The position numbers were made by a program, and so were the translations under genes. Below the pieces are notes generated by a model. It saw only the letters and a program-made list of their open reading frames with translations, searched no databases and was not told the DNA's origin. From Annona cherimola (Eukaryota > Streptophyta > Magnoliopsida > Magnoliales > Annonaceae), in NCBI GenBank assembly GCA_030490835.1, contig CM059971.1, positions 25,351,817 to 25,415,816 of the forward strand: a DNA stretch of 64,000 nucleotides, written 5' to 3'. Every line of letters starts with the position of its first letter. Within the stretch, counting starts at the first letter, position 1. Below, piece after piece: positions 1 to 13,400 of this stretch.

Positions 1-864
1 ACAAATTAATAGATTCATTTTGGCTGTTTTCCGCTTAGGTGGGCTCCAATAGGGTAGTGCACAAGCGAAATGGACAAAAAAGTTGGTTTGCATTGACTTG
101 ATAAGACTTGAGCACAGGCTTCAAATATATGACTGCACGCCAATGTCAAGCTCAGTTTATTTATTTAAGTAAATGCTTCATTATAAAATATAAATGTTTT
201 ATCATGTGCAGTTTTTCATGGTCTAGACACTGAAATAGATAATTTACTTGATTTTTGTACAACTTGGCTTTGTTTCTGCTTGAATTAAAAGCTTACAATT
301 CTTGCCTCAGCAGAGTCAGCCAATTTTGGTCTAAGCTCAACTCAAGCTTAAGTAGTTTTTCTTGGCTTCCCAATAAGCTCAAGTTAAGCATGCTCTCATT
401 TGTATTCCTATATCTATTTTCTTTAACCATTTCATGATGTTAATTGCTTATTGATGCTTGCGCAAACTGTTTTATAGATGGTACTCGTGTCTTGGATTCA
501 TGAACCATCAATGTAATGGATATTCATGAACATGCCATGAAAACTAAGGGCTTTTCCGTCAATTATGATGCATTCCGGATGGAGGTACTGTATGTGTTTT
601 GCCAGGCACCAACACAGTTGTTACATCCAACCCTCTCAATGTAGAGAATATGTACCCATATGGTTTGTCTCAGACCTGAAGCACACAATTATTTCACTAT
701 CAATTTGTCCTCAGAGCATGGTATTCTAATTATTGTTTGTAATGGTTTTGATGTATATCTAAGCATCTTTATGACCAAAATGTGAGGTCCTTTTCTCTTA
801 TTCACCATTTCATCACTCTGATATGGTCTTGCTCTTTGACACGATGTGGTGGTTTGGTTGGCAG
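1..864 (+). other. RST1 intron (3' part), no gene seen
   Basis: This AT-rich stretch precedes the first recognisable exon, which opens after the acceptor TTGGCAG at 858-864. No RST1-like coding frame is visible, so the missing N-terminal exon or exons should lie before the window. The short open frames here have no family resemblance. Confidence 0.7.
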
Positions 865-3800
865 GTTCTTTCTTCTCGGGATGAGGCCCAACCTGAGCTT
901 ATACAACAAGTTATTCTGTTTATTGCTCAAAATAGGCCACTGGGTTTTGCAAGAAGTTTGAAGTTCCTGAGAGCCTTTTTGATGTTTTCTCTTTTGAGAA
1001 TTCCATTTTCAACCTCTTCAGCTTCATTCATGAGACAGCTGATGTCATCAATAGCATCTTTGTCTTGCTCTTTTACACCAGAAGGGATGCTGATTATTGA
1101 AAATTTGTCAAGATGCTTGAAGTACTTTTATTGTAAGACTGCAGAGGTAGCTACCCTATAATTAAATTGTTGTCCAACTCTTTATTATATCTTCTTGGGA
1201 ATGATTAATTGTTAGGTTAGCATTATTCCTCACAGTTTGTATATTGAGTCAAGTTCATTTGGTTTGGATCCAATTCCTACTAATAGGTGGCCGTGCTGCT
1301 AATTTCACTAGATTTTCATTGACTATGCTGTGCTATGTTTGGAAATTAAAGGATTTTTTCGTAATCCAGAATTTGCATATGTTTCTTTCATGTTTGAAGC
1401 AGATTTCTGTTTATGGAGCGCAAAACAGTATGAAATGCTGAAACATTGTCCTTCTTAAAAAATAAACGCAATGAAGGAAATGAAGCAATTTTTTGTTATC
1501 TTTACCAAAGATTTCCACTGGAGCCTTTTAGGGCTGTGGTCAGACTCATTCCATACATGTACCATGCTTTTTGTATAATGAAGTTCCAGCAATAGGCAAT
1601 AAAATGAGTGAAAGCAAGGTGGTTTAGGCATGTAAATGGAGGTCAGAATTTGCACCAGTTAGCAGGCATGAGTTTATATGCACATGGAGTGTCGGAAGAG
1701 ATCTAGAGGAACATCCAGAAACAAAGGATGGCTAGGAGTACTTCTGAAAGATACAAAAATGTTGGAGCTTTCCACGAACTTAGTTCATGACTGATAGGAA
1801 TGACACAACAAAATCCATGTAGCTGACCTCACATAGATAGTAAACAACTTATGATGATAATTATTATGAAGTGCATGTAATCGAGTAGTGCTAACAGTGG
1901 GAATCCTTAAGGATGGAATCAGGATTGGTTAGAGCTAATGCTAGATATTATTCTCATGTGGGCATCATCGTGCATATGCAATTTAGTGTAACAGGTTAGA
2001 GGTCATTGAGTTTCATGGTAAAACTGGAAGATAGGAAGATTTTGTTTGCATCTAGACAATAATGATAATGATGATGTCTGCTGTGGTGGCCGCTAGGTTT
2101 AGTAGGCTCATTTTATTAGTGTTATCTCTCCATGATAAGTGAAGCCCCTTGATATTGTTGGAGTGGTACATAAGAATGTCTAGATATAGTTCCTCTTTCT
2201 TGTTTTGTTTAGAAATTTGAAGTAGACATGAAAGAAGCACTGGGATTGTGTATAGATTATAGTCTGTATCTTTCTCTTTCATTTCAAGCTTGCATTTTGC
2301 AGAATAAAGTCATAATCTGTAAGGCTTATGCCTCTATGTGCTACCAACCATGACATCTTCACAGATGGTTGATAGACATAAGACCGCACCTGTTTTCTGG
2401 TACACACAAACTTTGCATTTAAACTCAGCATTGAATTTCATATGCATGGAAATCTACCATTAGCCATTTTGTGTTGTTGTTCTATTTATAGAAAATATTT
2501 GGTATCCTTGTTTCATATTCTATATATTGCTGTCTTCATTTACTATTTTTTCCTGTTGGTTTCTCATGCAATGTAAATTCAGGAATTCAAGTGTCTCATT
2601 TATTCTGCCGAATGTCTGGTGGATGCATCTATTTTCATCCTGCAGCAGGCAGTCTCAACAAAAATGGTACTTCCTCAACAAACTTCTGCTGTTTTGCATT
2701 AAATCTGTAGTTGATACCAACGACACTTGTGTCATATTCCCTTTATAGTTGGACTAGATGATTTTATTTGTTTTGCTGTTTCTTGATGCTGCTGTGCTTG
2801 TTTTATGTTAGAACTTTGTTTTAATTAAATCTACAGAATTTGATTTGTTTCCCTTGTTGAAAATCTAATATTATAAGAAATCATCAATTGGATTACTGAC
2901 AATTTAGTCATATGCATCATAATTTATGCCTTCCAAATGATTTTTGTGATACACCTGGTTATATATAGGGAACATATCTCAAATTTGTAGATTTGAACAA
3001 CCACGAACCATTCACAAGTTGAGTTCCAATTCAAAGGAGCTAGTTCCACCATATTGAATTTGTGGAACCTCTTGATATTATTTCAAAGACATTCCTAAAT
3101 CCGAAAAATTCATGTTTCACTTATTTGGGCATAACTTCTGTTTGTGCCCACCTTGATACGTCCTTTTGTAGTAATTGCAAGGTCATTCCATGGAGAATTT
3201 AATTATGCAATGTAGTTTATTAGTAACTGATACACACACACACACACACAAAAAGAGATGACAAAATCTAAAAATAATATAAGCCCAAAGATTAAGTAGT
3301 ACAATTTGAAGGGTGCTAATGTAAAACTTTTTAGTAAAAGAATGATAGAAGAAGGAAAATAAGACATGCAAGAAGCAGAAGTTGAATCAATGTACAATGA
3401 AACATGTCTTCAAGGTAGGCTTTAGAAGTGAGGACCAAAGTGTTTTGGTTAAAGATGATGAAATTTGAAAAACATGGAAAACATATTTATATAGTCTATT
3501 AAATGGTATATCACAAGAACATTTAACATTAGATGATAGTTTAAATGTAGAAGGGGATAAAAATGTTGGCTATTTCTCAAATATTCGAACCTGTAAAGTA
3601 AGGAAACCCTTAAAAATTGAGCATAAGAAAATTATTTGGTCTAAATAACATACCAATTGAGTTGTGGAAGTGCATGAGTGATATAGGTATAACTCGATTA
3701 ATAAATTTTATCAGTAAGATTACAAGAACAAAGTTAATGCTAAATGACTATAAAAAGCACTTACTACTAATTGATAAAAATAAGGGAGATAATCAAAATT

Positions 3801-6800
3801 GTGGAAATTATTGTGGAATAAAATTAATGACTCATTTTAAGTTGTGAGAAAGGGTATTGAACAAAGTCTAAGGCCATAACCAATTATCTCAGAAAATTAG
3901 TTTGGTTTTATGCTAGGAAGATTGATTACCAAAGCCATTTTCTTACTCAAGCAATTAATGGAGAAGTATGGAGAGGAAAAAGAACCTACATATGATTTTC
4001 ATTAATTTAGAAAAATTATATGTTTGAGTTCTAAGGAAATTAATATGATAGTAATGAAAAAGGTATTAACAATAGATATGTTGATGTTGTTATATATATG
4101 TGTGAGGGGAATATAACAAATGTGAGGATCATGAGTGGAAATACAAATGTTTTCCAAATTACTATAGGTTTGCATCAAAATTCAGTCTTACGTCCTTAGA
4201 TTTTCACCCTATTTATGGATGAACTTACTAGATATTTACAAGAAGTAATTTGGTGCATGTTATTTGCGGATGCTATAGTTCCAATAGATGAAATTAGAGA
4301 ACTAAACCTGAAATTAAACAAGTTGGAAGATGCTCTAAAATCTAAAGATTTTAGAATTAGCAGCACAATTGAATATGTGAAATGCAATTGTAATAATAGT
4401 GATAACCTAGATGAAGAACCAATTAAGATTTCAGATTAAGTAGTACCAAGAACTGTAGTATTCGGGATCAATAGTTCAAAATAATGGGGAAGTTAAGAAA
4501 GATGTCATAAATAGAATCCAAGTAGGAAATGGTGAAGTACTTCAAGAATTTTATGTGATCGTCAGATCCCGATTAATTTAAAAGAAAAATTCTATAAGAC
4601 ACTACGCTTTATGGTACAGAATATCAAGCAGTTAAACGAAACAACATCATATAAAATAAATGTAGTAGAAAGGAGAATGTTAAGGTGGTGAGTGGTAAAA
4701 CAAAAGCAGATAAAATCAGAAAGGAAGTACTTCGAGATAATTAAGAAGTAAAACTAATTGGCGATAAAATGAGGGAAAACAGACTAAGGTAGTTTGGTCT
4801 TGTTAAATGGAGGCTTGAGATTTGAGTTTATTGAAATAAAAGACAGTAAGAGAAGACCCATAAGACATGGAAGTAATTAAGCAAGATATAAAATATTGAA
4901 GATTACTAAAAACTTAATTACTGATCATCAAGAATATCATAACAGAATCCATGCAGCTGACCCTACATAGGTGGGAAATGACTTACGATAATGACGATGA
5001 TGAAATAAATGAATAATATACCTGTAAAAGTTAAAAAAAATCTTTACTGCTTAGAAAAAAACATGATAAGTAGAACAAGTAGAGTAGAGTTGGTCAAAAT
5101 TTCAACATTGAAGAAGGGACACCTAACAACAAAATTTTTTATAATTTCAGGTAAAATATAAATTAAAAGCAAAATTTTATATTGATATAAAAGATTTTAA
5201 AAGCATCTGTATAAATGGGCTGTAACAGACTGGGTTAAATCGGTCATTAAATGGGTCGATGGGCTACAAAAAGTCAAACCATTAGCCATTTGTTTAATTA
5301 AACGAGCATGCGCGTTGACAGTTTAGAACCCATTTATAGAAAAATCCAACCCTAACATGTTCATAAATGGGTAGAACAAGAAACTTCATGCGATGACCAG
5401 ATCCACTGACACTACCTTGAAGTGTGCCAGTCACAGAATCTGGTGATTGTTTACTTTTATTTTTTTCCATAGATGTAGTGATAATACACGCCTAAACTAA
5501 CCCAAGCCTGCACACACATAAGCCACCCCCCACCCAATCAGGTCATCCAAGACAGACAGATGGAGGCATAAGGTTTTCGGTTGTCTGAATTTGGGATTGA
5601 AAAACTTGAAGGGTATGGTTGTTGTAGTTGCCAAATTACATATTGGAAGATGAGAAATATCTGTAACGATCTGGAAAATGGGGATGTTATGTATTGGGAG
5701 ATGGAATTAGAATCATCTGATGAAGACCAAAATAGCAGAACATGCCCTAAAATTAGTCTGATAACAAGCTATTCACATGTTATGACCCAATAACCAATTA
5801 AAATTGGGATTGCGTAGGGATTGCATAGGGTTTATATCTTTATTGTCTATAAGTAGTGTTGCTGTGTAAGACGGAGCATGATTATATACACCATGATGTA
5901 TTTTAGGATAAAATATAACATTAGTTTATGTTATTTTTACTTTTATCTGATTTTTTTCATAAATATGTTTTCCTAATTGTATTTAATATTTATATCAAGT
6001 TTTGCCATTTTACTATACTTTTACATATTTATTTTTTATGTTTAAAAAATCATCAATTTCAGGGGCATTTGAGACATTTTCCACCCGTTAAAAAACTTGA
6101 TTTTTAAAAATCAGAATTAAATATGTAAAAGTATTATAAAATAGAAAACCTTGATATATAGATTAAATAAAATTAGAAAAACATATTTATGAAGAAAAAT
6201 CAAACAAAAGTAAAAATAAAATAAAATAAATGAACGTTGTATTTTAGCCTAAAATACATCATGGTGTATATATTTATATTCAGTGTAAGACACCCTTCAA
6301 TTTTACAAATAAGTTATTGAGTCGAAAATTTGTCTATCTTTTTGTTCTTTGGTTTCTTATCTTTTGTCTAGTTCAGCTGGTGTTCCTTCCCCTATTGAAA
6401 GGATCTTCCCTTTTTCTTCCAAAGTTTCACCCTTCTATTGATTTTAAGGCATCCTGTCCTGCGTCAACTTGGTATTAGAAAAAGCCTTAACAAATCAATT
6501 TTCTGCTTTTTTCATAAAAAAATACTTTCTTTCTTTTCGGTCAACAGAAGCAGCTTTCCAAAGCATTTGCTGCATCCTTGTTTCATCTGCGAGCAACAAT
6601 CCCATCCAAACTGACAATGATAATATTAATTTCCTGCTTCTGAAAGTTTTATTATCGCTTGGTGTTGGATTTGATGGTATAGACTATAATTTAACTTGTC
6701 TGCAGTTATCTTGCAACTGACCTGATCAGAGGAGATGGAGGCCTGTTTTCTATTAACAGATTGAGCTTTTTGTGGTTCCATCACTAAAACAAATCGACAA

Positions 6801-9800
6801 CTTATAAACCTTTGCTTTACCTAGGATGGATAATATCTGAAATAAGGAAAAGAACTCCACGACATTGCAAAATTTCTCCTATGACTGATACTATGAGAAA
6901 CAAGGAATGCGACTATAAGACATTAAATCTGTAGAACTCCATCACAATCACCAAAGTAAATTCATCATAGTCCCAAACATCAAAATACTGTTACCCGTTA
7001 CTTCAGAAATCGTAACGCAAAAAACATTTTTGACAGCAAGAGACCACTGTTTATCATATCCTGCATCTATCTGCAATTCAGCATGGATTCATCATCTGCT
7101 AAATGTGAAATATGTTCATATAGTCTCTATAGGCAGGCAATAGTTTTTATTTCCAATGTTTCTTGCTAGAAAATGAAGATTTCTTGCTTTACATTATATC
7201 CATGGCTGATAGATATTTTCCTAGACCTCATAGATGCATTCTTTAGATGGAGGTCATGTGACCAATGTTGGTGTAGATTCTCATCTTCAGTGCCTTTTGG
7301 TAGCTTCTTCTTTTTTTCTTCTCCTGAGATACTTATACTGGCATAAATTTGTTCTGATGTTCATACAATTTGCCTAACCTTGTTAACAGCCAGTAGATGA
7401 GCTTCAACTGTGTGGTCTGAAGCTGATAGAGACACTTCTGTCATTATTCTTGAATCATCTAAACCGCTTCGGTGGAATTGAGCATGCTATTGAGCTGTCA
7501 AAGCGGTTATTGATCATCCAAAAAGAGCAAGGACTCAGATACTTACCTATTTGTGCTTCTATTTTGATTTCCTTATTCTTCGTTCTTACTCAAGCAGAGC
7601 TTGTACATGAACAACTCTCAGCCCTGAAACTATCACTCTTGTTGTTGGAATGGAAAAATGATGCTGGTATGAACTTTAGCACTTCTCGTAGAAATCTTTG
7701 TGATTCTTGAATCTTGTTATGAACATTGCTGAATGGAGATATTATTAAGAAAACATGTACTTGCTGCTAGCATGTAATGCTGCCTGCCTTACTCCTGTCT
7801 TGGTACTTGGAAATGTTGAGCCATGTATATGCTGCTTGGTGTGTCAAAATTTTATTTTTATTTTTTTATTTTTCCAAAAACTCAATCTAGGGCTTTTTGG
7901 ATGGGCCTAATATAATCTTTACTGAAGGGACGGGAGGAACTGACATCAGGAATGAAACTAATGTTACCAAAATATTTGATAAAGTTAGGGGTGCAGCCCG
8001 GGCTCATAAAACCCAAGTTTGCCTCAACTCAAACCCTAACTCGATTTGTAAAACCTAAACCCTAGCCCTATATATGTAAATCGGGTTCATGTTGGAATTT
8101 GGGTTGGCATGTTTTTATTTAAGCTAAAGAGTTACAAGTTTTGCCGGCAAAAAAGAGTTCTAAATTTTTTTTAATCTTTTTGGATTCCACGCTGTAAATT
8201 TCAGGCAATTTCTCCATGTCAACAGTCGTTTCCCAGCAAAAATTGTGTGTTTTGTTTTGACTGATGTGGAGATAGATTGTAGGGAATTGAAATACTTACA
8301 GATTCAATTTGTCCATTATTTTCAAGGTCATCATATGTCAGTTTTCATTTGCCAACTTGTTAAAGGTTTGTTTTTTGTTGTTTCCTGTTACAGAATGTAG
8401 TGAGGGACAAGTTGGCAGTGTCTTCAACACAGAGCTTCTCTTGATTTTTCCTGTTATCAATCTTCTGTCATCTCCTTCAAAATCTGTCAAGGCTGCTGCA
8501 GTTGAATTAGTTTCTAATCTGGAAAGGCCATTGGCAGAATTCATAACTTCAAAAAAGCCTGTAACATCTACTCCACCAGGAATTCCTCCTGTTAGCAAAC
8601 TTGAATCAATCACTTGTCGGCTTCTTCACCATCTTTGGTTGAAGGTTTGGTTTTGATCCATCCTTTAAAATCCATTATATTTCTGATTAAGTTAACGATT
8701 TTTTAATCAGGTATTCATTTTTGGGCCAAACTTTTATTATGGTCTTTGGGCATAGTTCTTTATCTTTTACGTTATTGTCAATAAGTTCTTTTTGTAAGTT
8801 ATTGGTGCCTGATGTACGAATCTCTCTTATCCTTAGGACAATATCACATCCTGAGGTGAATGAAACATATAGTGCACTGATTTCTTGGTTTCTTTGTTCA
8901 CCTCAGTTTTCTTTAAATCTATGGATTTTATTCATTTTTTCATGGAATTTTTTCTTATGCGAATTTCTGAATTGGTTTTGGAGCTTCAAACTAGTTCAAG
9001 TTTTATTTTCATTAATTTTATTTGCTTTGTTCTACAATTTATTTGAATGAGTCAGTTGATATTGCAGTTCTTGTCTCTGGCAACACAAAGTTGATATATT
9101 GACATATATCAACTTTATGTTGCCAGATGAATGTTCTTTGATACTCTTATGGTGCTAATTATTCAGAAAAAAATGGGAGAAACACTTGATGTGACACCCT
9201 GTACTTTCTGCATAAACATATGAGTATAGCCCTAGTTTATCATTCCATGTTTTTTCCTTGGTTTTTCTCGTGTTTTATTCTATCTTTAAGAAGGCATTTA
9301 GCATAGAAGCCTTGTCTATAAATTTCAGGATCAGCCTTCATCGTCCATGTCTTATGTTTTGGAGCTTGGCACTGTTGGTACATCTGAATATGGGAGTAGA
9401 AGTTATGACAAGAATTTATGGCTGTCTCATCTGAGAAAATATTCTCTAATGTTTGCTGGGAAACAAAAGCCCATCTCAGCTCCTCAACACCATCATCTCT
9501 TAACAGGTTCATTCACAGCATACACTAATTGCTGAAGCATTTTAAGAACTGATGAGAACAAGCTTGAATATGTAACAGAATTTACTGTATTATTGCAGAA
9601 ATTCCTTTGTTACTCTCTGTTATTAGTTCTATTCTGGTTGTACATCATCATACATTGGGGAGCTTGGCTGTAGATACATTGGCTGCTGTTGGCACTCTGG
9701 ATCCTAAACTAGGTTTATCAGTGCTGCTTTCCATTCTTTTCTTCAGCAAAATATCATGCAATATTAGCAGTAAGTCATCTGATATATTGGTATGTAGTCT

Positions 9801-10395
9801 TTATACCATTACAATTTATTTTGTTTCAAGAACAAATCTTTCTGTGCCTACATTGTTACAGTGTGTTCTAATCTTTTTTTTTTTTTTTTTTTTTTTTCCC
9901 TTTTCCTTTTTTCGTTTTTTCCCTTTTTTCCAGCTGAAACTGTTGGAAACCATTCCATCACTAGCCTCTCATCCTATTATGGTGCCTCTTGTCATCCAAA
10001 CCATTTTGCCAATGCTTCATAAGGATGCCCAACTGTATGTGTTTATCTTGTGGTTACATATTTTAATATATCCAGTTGGAAGGTACTGATTTAATACCAA
10101 GACTTGTTGATTGTGGCTTTGTAAGCAACAAGGCAGTTGTGAGATTTCATAGTACAAAGGCCTAAATGGAAACTGTCAACACGGAAAAGCATTGCCTCAG
10201 CCTAGAGGATGCATTGTCCTCCTTAAAGCCTCCCTTTCATTAGCCCTTCTATTTTCTGGTTGAATACCATCCCTTTTCTGATTTCTCAAGGAATGAAAAC
10301 TTTATTGCATTAGTTTTGCAATGCAGTTTTTTAGGAAGTTGTCTAATTGCATATTTGTGTTGTTGGAAGAAAAAAAGAAAGAAAGAAATAGAAGG

Positions 10396-10437
<42 letters not shown>

Positions 10438-13400
10438 AAAAGAAGTTTCTGAAAATCTCGTTATCCTTTTTTTTTCTCCATCATGTGTTTTATTTTTCGA
10501 TGTTAAATGTATTGTCTATTGTCAGAACTGGACTAAACAATCTAGTTTGATCAGTCAAGCTGGAACTGGTTATATATCCGGTTCATACATAACCGTTCCG
10601 GTTCTTTATTTAAAAATTGGATGAATTGGAGGAACCAGATTCAGACCGCTCAAATTGGTTCAAGCTGTCTGATTGGTTTAGGTAAGCTATTAAAAAAACT
10701 GAAATTACATTTTTTAGCTCATTTATTGATGTTAATTTCCTTTGACTTAATTAGAATGATAGATCTTGGAGTTAACATATAGTCTTAGAAGTTATGAATA
10801 TTGAAATTTGTTAATATTTAAATAATTCAAAATAATTAAATATTTATGACATTATGAATTTATAAAGCTCACATAATTGGTTCAAACTTGTTTAATTAGA
10901 GGGTGTTTGTTTACTCCAAAAACTTTTCATTCTCTACAATTACTTTATTTTTTAATTATTTATTCATTTTTTCCTATACAACTATCCTACTTTTCAATCA
11001 TTTCTACACAATTACCCATATATGTAACCTATCTATTTGAACTTTATTTTCTTTACTCCTCATCATTAACCTTATCATATCACATCATTTTCTCCCATTC
11101 CAATAAGTTTTACACAAAAAACTTTTCACCAAAAGTTTTTTCTCTTCCCAAACGCACCCATAATTGGTTAAACTGTTTCAAACCTAGCCAGTCCCTTCAC
11201 CAGTTCCATTTCTAGCCTGATTATGACAACATTGAAGCAACGACTTAGGCTTTTGGACTTTTTAAGATACTGCTTGCTTTAGGTAAGTCGTAATAGCCTC
11301 GTAGTTCTACCCTTCCTGACCTTTTTGCTACCTATGTGGCACTAGAAAAGACACCTAAACAGTTTGAACATCAAGCCCCACATCTGGCCTAACATATGCC
11401 TCTTTTATTGAGTTATGTGAGAGGCAAACACTCCACACCTTATGATTTATAAGGGTTGACATTGATGTCGTAACATCTTGGGCTCTTTGGCTTATTATCA
11501 ATGTATTGCTTGCTTCGGGCAGGTTGTAACCCCTTATGGTCATCTCTCTTGGCCTTTTGGTTACTATTGCAACTCGCTAGAAAAGACATTTCCATAGTTG
11601 AACGTGGCCCCCACATCTATCCCAACATCTGCCCAGGTCACTGAGTCATGTTGGAGTTTGACATTTTGCGCCCTCTGGTTCATAGGGATTGGAGGGTTGG
11701 CTATAATACTAATTATAGTTCCACGAAGTCTTAGGCTTATTGTTGAGACATTGTCTACTTTTGGCAGGCTGTATCCTCCCGATTTTTTTCCTTTTGACCT
11801 TTTAGTTGCTATTATAGCTCACTGGAAAAGATGCCTTGTTAGTATTCTATTAAGGTATATACCCTTAAAAGGGTACAATTGGGTTTGGGTTGACCTAAAC
11901 TTACCCAGCTTTACCCAATCCAACATTGTAAAGAGTTTGAACACATGGATGTTTTATCCTGGGTTTTGTATTTGGGTTGGTTTTGGTTAGTAGAAGCCTA
12001 ACTCGAAACCAACGTTATACTCACGTCTACTGCATTCTTTAATCTCATGAGGGTTAAATCGCAGTGAGAATGAGAATCTCATCAACGGTTGGCTGGATCT
12101 CCTGCAGAAGCCGAATGTTTTCAAAGACTGCGATCTGTCTTGTACATGGGAAACTGAGCTCTAATGCTAATTGATGCAGTCTTTTCTAGGACAGATCAAC
12201 CATTGGCATTCTTCACCTAAGGGAGGAACTCAAAACTCTCGTAAGGAGCTTCGATTGCAAGAAGGTTATCGAGCTATCGTTTTAGATTCAATAGCAATAA
12301 TTGACATTACAACAGGAAACCCTTTCTCAAGTACAACGCCTCTTTTATAGGAAGGGCAGAAAATTCTATTATAGCTAACCGACTGACTCAAATGTGCTTG
12401 TGCACGTGGACAAGCTAATTACAAATAAGGGCAATCACAGGTCTAGCTTATCTTTAGGCCTGATATTAGAACTGAACCATCCTTTCTCATTCATATCAAA
12501 GTCTCTTGACAACGGTAGACAGCATGTTCCAACTTCCAAGTATAAAAACTAATCAAAACTCAACCAAACAATAAAGACCCAGCATTTGAAATATGAACAA
12601 GGGCTAAAGACCAACTCAATACTCAACAAAAAACAGAAACTGTGAATCATCCATGGCCAGATACCGGCATAACCTTCCACTCCCAACAGAACCACAATCT
12701 TTGCATTGCTAACCAAACTTGCTGCAACGATCAACATACCCAACCTTACAGCACAAGCTCTGCCCTACTGCCCTCAACATGCTATTAGAACCATCATGCC
12801 ACAGCCCAAGTCACGGATTCTGTGACAACCAGTTCGAACACACAGATTTCTACCTGTTAAACCACATATACACACTCCAGTTGTACAGTCCAAACCACTG
12901 CCCAATTTGCAACTGAACATTCATGTAATGTTCGAACAGAGTAGCACATTCAAAGTACAACTGACATATATCATTAAGATTATCAAACCTTCTCAAACAG
13001 TCATCAAATTCAGAAATTCTGTGTATCAGAGTTCATATGCTATATAAATAAAAAGTTGCCACAACTTATCTCATGAATTGTACTACGTAATCACAAAATC
13101 ACAATCCCATCCGAGTTCTCAAACAACGAGCACAAGAATCTGAAGAATTTATATTTTAGAACAGAAATTCTGGCTCACTAATTATGCTAACAAAATCAAT
13201 AGCAGACAAAAAAAATACAATTCAAATCTCAGATTCTAGTGAAAAAAGTTTGTGCAGATTCAATTCAAACAGAAATTCTGCCTCCCATAATCTTCATAGG
13301 CTCAATGTGCATGCCAAAACAAGAAGCTAGTGAAATTCTTCCTGAAATTCAATGGAACAGGAAACGAGAGATCCTGGATTCGATCCCCAGTGGGGTTTCA

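Larger units (their letters stand above)
2667..7389 (+). other. Long RST1 intron (4.7 kb) with LINE and foldback element
   Basis: The intron lies between GT at 2667 and AG at 7388-7389. It contains a CA microsatellite (about 3233-3250), a decayed LINE (about 3300-5005) and a near-palindromic MITE (5883-6274). The remainder is AT-rich with no coding signal. Confidence 0.8.

Noticed and set aside
8036..8092. Telomere-like AACCCTAA and CCTAAACCCTAG words
   Set aside because: Only isolated, irregular units occur inside CGGGTT/AACCC-rich TE-like sequence; there is no (CCCTAAA)n array.
10316..10624. 102-codon open frame
   Set aside because: It runs through a 34-A homopolymer (poly-lysine) inside an RST1 intron.
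13374..13396. tRNA B-box-like GGATTCGATCCCC
   Set aside because: No A box, cloverleaf or poly-T terminator is visible around it, so neither a tRNA nor a SINE is supported.
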